A stretch of 64,000 bases of DNA from Caldicellulosiruptor bescii DSM 6725 (GTDB taxonomy: Bacteria; Bacillota; Thermoanaerobacteria; Caldicellulosiruptorales; Caldicellulosiruptoraceae). Shown here one piece after another: positions 60,943 through 64,000 of this stretch. How positions within the stretch are numbered: position 1 is the first letter of the stretch; each line of letters begins with the position of its first letter. A program made the position numbers and the translations under genes. Under the pieces are notes generated by a model, which searched no databases, was not told the DNA's origin, and saw nothing but the letters and a program-made list of their open reading frames with translations. Location: contig NC_012034.1 of the NCBI RefSeq assembly GCF_000022325.1, positions 2,293,501 to 2,357,500 of the forward strand, in the 5' to 3' direction.

Positions 60943-62721
60943 TTATTTTAAAACTTGCTTTCCATTTATAGGATTGTAATAATATTGCATGAGTGTTTTA
61001 GTATCTGTGATTCGAAGAAGACCATTGATAAAATCTACTTTGCAATTTTTAGAAGGAAGCTTGACTTTTGAAAAAATTGTTCCAAATGCATCAACAATGG
61101 TAATAGTATCTTCCGAAGAATAAATAGCTACAACCCCTCCGCCACTTTTGCAATACACCCAATTGTATATATTAGAATTATTACATCGAATTACTACTTT
61201 TTTGGTATTTGTAATGATATATCTTTCATCATTATTTCCCCACACTTGATAAAAACCATTACCCAAATCAATGATTTCTTTTCCATTTGCTACAATATTT
61301 CCATCTGTATCAAAAAGCTTTTTAATCTTCCTACCTGAATTATCTGTTACAATAAACCATCCATCTTCTGTTAACATCGCTTGTGGAGCTTTAAAACAAT
61401 GAGCACCGGTATTTGCATTATATCCGATAAACTGGCTATTGTCTCTGGATGACAGCAACCCACTTTCACCAACAAAATATTTTACATCATATTTCTTGTC
61501 ATCTATTTTGAACAATTTTAATACTTTTCCTGTTTTATCTATCAAATAATATTTACCTTTCTTTTTAACAACAGCTTTACCTTTGTGAAAAGCATAAGCC
61601 ATATCGTAGTAAAAGTCTATAATTTTCTTACCATTAAAAGAATAATATCCATATAGATTTGTTCTGTCATCTTTTACAGGCACTAAAAAGTCACCTTGAG
61701 GGTAAATAATAACATCACTTATCGCATCTATGTTGGAGGATAATCTTTTCTTTTGTGGCAATATATAAATTCCATCATCTACAACAGCAAGATTTCCATA
61801 TAATCTTGCAACGCGCTGAAATTTAAAATATATTTTACCTTGCTTATCTAAAACCATATATGAATCCTTAATAAAATTAGGATCCTGAGCAATGGCGTAT
61901 CCCTGAAAATTAAATCCAGAAGGTTCATAAAATTGTGGTTTTATTTTCCAATCTCCTTTTGAATTTATATATCCCCATACAATATTAGAATCTGTCCTAT
62001 TATTCGCAAAAATATAAGGATAGAGATTTTCTTCTGAAATTGGATTTTTTATTTCACCAGTAGCAGCTCTGTATAATTTTAGTACTGCTTCAATTGCTTT
62101 TTCACGCGTTAATTTCTCATTTGGCTCAATACATCCATTACTATCGGTGTTAAAAACACCTATTCTATAAAGATAGTTAATTGCTTCCCTTGCTGATGGC
62201 AGAATATTAACACCATCATAAAAATCTTCTGGTAAAATTTCTGTCTCGGTGGGACATTTAAGCTGAATCTTGTAATATTGTTTTATTTGCGGTATTCTTT
62301 TACAAAGAGTGACTGTTGAAAAAAGCATTTTTGCAGCTTCTTGTTTTGTAATAGTTTTATTTGGATAGAACATTCCTTTTTCTTCTACATTTACTACTCC
62401 TAAGGTTGCTAATACTCTTACTTTATAATCATTCGTATCAGAAAAAATTGGTATAAAATTTGACTTTAATATCTGGTTTGAATCAAAACCTAAAGAACAT
62501 AAAAGATTCCATAATAAGTAACAAAACTCCAACCGAGTTATAGGTTTTTGGTAATCTCCCCTCAACTCTTGTGGGACAATTCTCAAGGCTATTGATTTGC
62601 TAATTTCATTTTGTGCTGCATTACAATTATAATTTACAACTCCACCATAAAAGAATAACAGAAGAAAAATGGTAAATATTATAGTAAATTTTTCAAATTC
62701 TTTATTAATTATCCTCATCAT
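60943..62721 (-). CDS. S-layer-homology and WG-repeat surface protein
   Basis: 592 residues. Signal peptide (about 1-37; FTIIFTIFLLLFFYGGVVNY), SLH-type repeats at about 50-115 (GDYQKPITRLEFCYLLWNLL, LGVVNVEEKGMFYPNKTITK) and 165-220 (INYLYRIGVF, IEPNEKLTREKAIEAVLKLY), then WG-type beta repeats from about 245 (WGYINSKGDWKIKPQFYEPS, YYSFNGKKIIDFYYDMAYAF). SLH domains hold proteins to the cell wall. The ligand of the WG part is unknown. A conserved leader hairpin lies about 45 nt upstream. Confidence 0.85.
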   Translation of the reverse strand: MMRIINKEFEKFTIIFTIFLLLFFYGGVVNYNCNAAQNEISKSIALRIVPQELRGDYQKPITRLEFCYLLWNLLCSLGFDSNQILKSNFIPIFSDTNDYKVRVLATLGVVNVEEKGMFYPNKTITKQEAAKMLFSTVTLCKRIPQIKQYYKIQLKCPTETEILPEDFYDGVNILPSAREAINYLYRIGVFNTDSNGCIEPNEKLTREKAIEAVLKLYRAATGEIKNPISEENLYPYIFANNRTDSNIVWGYINSKGDWKIKPQFYEPSGFNFQGYAIAQDPNFIKDSYMVLDKQGKIYFKFQRVARLYGNLAVVDDGIYILPQKKRLSSNIDAISDVIIYPQGDFLVPVKDDRTNLYGYYSFNGKKIIDFYYDMAYAFHKGKAVVKKKGKYYLIDKTGKVLKLFKIDDKKYDVKYFVGESGLLSSRDNSQFIGYNANTGAHCFKAPQAMLTEDGWFIVTDNSGRKIKKLFDTDGNIVANGKEIIDLGNGFYQVWGNNDERYIITNTKKVVIRCNNSNIYNWVYCKSGGGVVAIYSSEDTITIVDAFGTIFSKVKLPSKNCKVDFINGLLRITDTKTLMQYYYNPINGKQVLK

Positions 62722-62754
62722 TGTAAATCATCCTTTTTTATGATAAAGCTTAAT

Positions 62755-62801
62755 CTTTTTCAGCAACGCTCAAGATAAGTGCTATAAAACTATATTACTT
62801 C
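62755..62801 (-). promoter_or_regulatory. Conserved 5'-leader hairpin, copy B
   Basis: Contains AACGCTCAAGAT with a weaker partner arm than copy A at 37503-37552. Flanking bases (CTTTT-CAG before, TAT-AA-CT after, plus-strand reading) are shared too. Confidence 0.5.
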
Positions 62802-62835
62802 TCTTTATTTCATTTATTTAACAAATACCTATTTA

Positions 62836-63849
62836 TCACAAAGTTGTTTTAAATGATATTTCTACATCACCATATGATCCACCTGGTAATACAAACCAAA
62901 AAGAATTTCCGCCAATTAACTCAAAGGAAAATGGATTTGATTTTGAGGCTGTAACTGTTTGCCATATTCCATTAATTTTTAGTGTATATTTTTGAGGTAT
63001 ATCTACCTGCTGAGGTGTAACTGTAACATATTTTGCATTAGCTTCAGGATAATAAAAGGTATATACAATTCCATAGTTCCCTAGATTCCCATTATTTGAA
63101 AACGGCAGTGGATATATTGGACTTTCAAACTCACCAATATTATATCTATCCACTACTTGGTTATTTTCGATTTTCCCCATTGCAAAACGCACAGTGTTGT
63201 TCCCAACAGGTAAATCCACATGACGTCTAATGTGTTGATATAATCCCGTTTGAGACAAACTTTTATCATAAGGTTGGCCAGTAGCTGGATCTATTTTTTT
63301 TAAATCTTCCGCGGAAATTAAATTTGTCCAACCTGCATATTTTTCCCAATTAGGTTGATCTTTAACAACATAAACTTTTAAAAACAACTTTTCTCCTGAA
63401 TTTACCTTAAAACGAACTCGTCCATTTACAAGCGTTGTACTAGATACAAGAGTAGATAATAAATCTGTGAATCCTTGGGTAGGATTACTTGTTATTCGAG
63501 GAGGGATATTCAGTGGGATATTGAAATTGCTTTGCATAAAAGCTGTAGTCATTATAGGTCCGCAACCACTACCTGTTCGTACATCTTTTTTAAGAATTGT
63601 AATTGATGCAGGAGTTGTTGTACTTTCGTTTTTAATTCCGACACCAATATGAACTGCTTGTCCACTGTAGTTCCACTCATAAAATTCACATTCATATATT
63701 TTCCCAACTATTAATGGAATAATTGTAAATGCACGCCCATATGCTGCACTATCGAGCAGATTGGCACCAATATTCTCCATACCATTAACGTAGATAAATC
63801 CTTCTATTGGAGTACCATCATATTCTTTAGATTTTGTAAATGTAACCAT
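62836..63849 (-). CDS. Unrecognised beta-rich protein
   Basis: 337 residues, rich in Tyr, Asn, Gly, Val and Pro, predicted mostly beta (GKIYECEFYEWNYSGQAVHI, NGRVRFKVNSGEKLFLKVYV, GGNSFWFVLPGGSYGDVEIS). No signal peptide or membrane helix is visible, unusual for a protein of surface-like composition. ATG 63849 follows AGGAG at about 12 nt and a good promoter, so the start is probably real. It could be a structural or carbohydrate-binding protein; I do not recognise it. Confidence 0.6.
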   Translation of the reverse strand: MVTFTKSKEYDGTPIEGFIYVNGMENIGANLLDSAAYGRAFTIIPLIVGKIYECEFYEWNYSGQAVHIGVGIKNESTTTPASITILKKDVRTGSGCGPIMTTAFMQSNFNIPLNIPPRITSNPTQGFTDLLSTLVSSTTLVNGRVRFKVNSGEKLFLKVYVVKDQPNWEKYAGWTNLISAEDLKKIDPATGQPYDKSLSQTGLYQHIRRHVDLPVGNNTVRFAMGKIENNQVVDRYNIGEFESPIYPLPFSNNGNLGNYGIVYTFYYPEANAKYVTVTPQQVDIPQKYTLKINGIWQTVTASKSNPFSFELIGGNSFWFVLPGGSYGDVEISFKTTL

Positions 63850-63943
63850 TTTATTTCTAATCTCCTCTCACTTTAATGTTTACTTAAATACTTTCATATA
63901 TCTCTTGAATAACAAAAAATAATAACTCATATATCTCTTCTCA

Positions 63944-63971
63944 AGTATAACTCTTATTTTTTTTCTGTCAA
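63944..63971 (-). promoter_or_regulatory. Sigma-A promoter of the unrecognised beta-rich gene
   Basis: TTGACA (63966-63971) and TATACT (63944-63949), 16-nt spacer, about 95 nt upstream of the start codon, leaving a long leader. Confidence 0.7.
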
Positions 63972-64000
63972 CTATATATTTACAGGATAATAGTGTTATT

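Overview
The window comes from a low-GC, probably thermophilic, anaerobic Firmicute and looks most like Caldicellulosiruptor; this is an inference from gene content, not from a search. Supporting it are the Bacillus/Clostridium order dprA-topA-trmFO-hslV-hslU-codY followed by flgB-flgC-fliE-fliF-fliG-fliH-fliI-fliJ-ylxF-fliK-flgD-flgE, a BpsA-type branched-polyamine synthase typical of thermophiles, GGAGG ribosome-binding sites with frequent TTG and GTG starts, and several kinds of insertion sequence.

Layout. 1-11.1 kb is a minus-strand flagellar operon (hook, basal body, export ATPase), entered at flgB and cut by the window start inside flgE. 11.2-20.0 kb holds codY, hslUV, trmFO, topA, dprA and rtcB on the same strand. 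20-28.4 kb holds plsY, a radical-SAM gene divergent from an ArsR-type regulator, vanZ with a frameshifted exported protein, a zur-znuA-znuC-znuB zinc-uptake operon with a Zur-like operator, and yifB. 28.4-34.1 kb has three tRNA genes (Lys, Gln, His), a MntA/HepT toxin-antitoxin pair, a GNAT enzyme, truD, bpsA, rpmB, and a 26-codon gene that looks like spoVM. 34.1-39.2 kb is a mobile-element island: an IS1182-type relic, an IS110-family element with a long structured non-coding left end (candidate bridge RNA), and a decayed DDE transposase.

39.4-57 kb is housekeeping and metabolism: GDPD phosphodiesterase, LacI regulator (promoter carries a CodY-like box), a degenerate sensor-like membrane protein, Zn-alcohol dehydrogenase, alpha-oxoamine synthase, formate-THF ligase, a thioesterase, tRNA-Ser, TauE/DUF1634, a TDT transporter, an esterase, TetR, apbE behind 11-bp phased TTCACA repeats, the pabA-pabB-pabC folate operon and a DUF362 ferredoxin-like protein. 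57.1-64 kb is accessory: small exported proteins, one IS nested in another (an IS256-type element inserted at the stop codon of an IS4/IS5-type transposase, with an 8-bp target duplication), and two surface-type proteins.

The least expected observations are the spoVM-like micro-gene beside rpmB, the IS110 non-coding end, a hairpin element shared about 45 nt upstream of two unrelated accessory genes, the phased repeats before apbE, and the precise nested IS insertion. No CRISPR array, rRNA gene or replication origin was seen.
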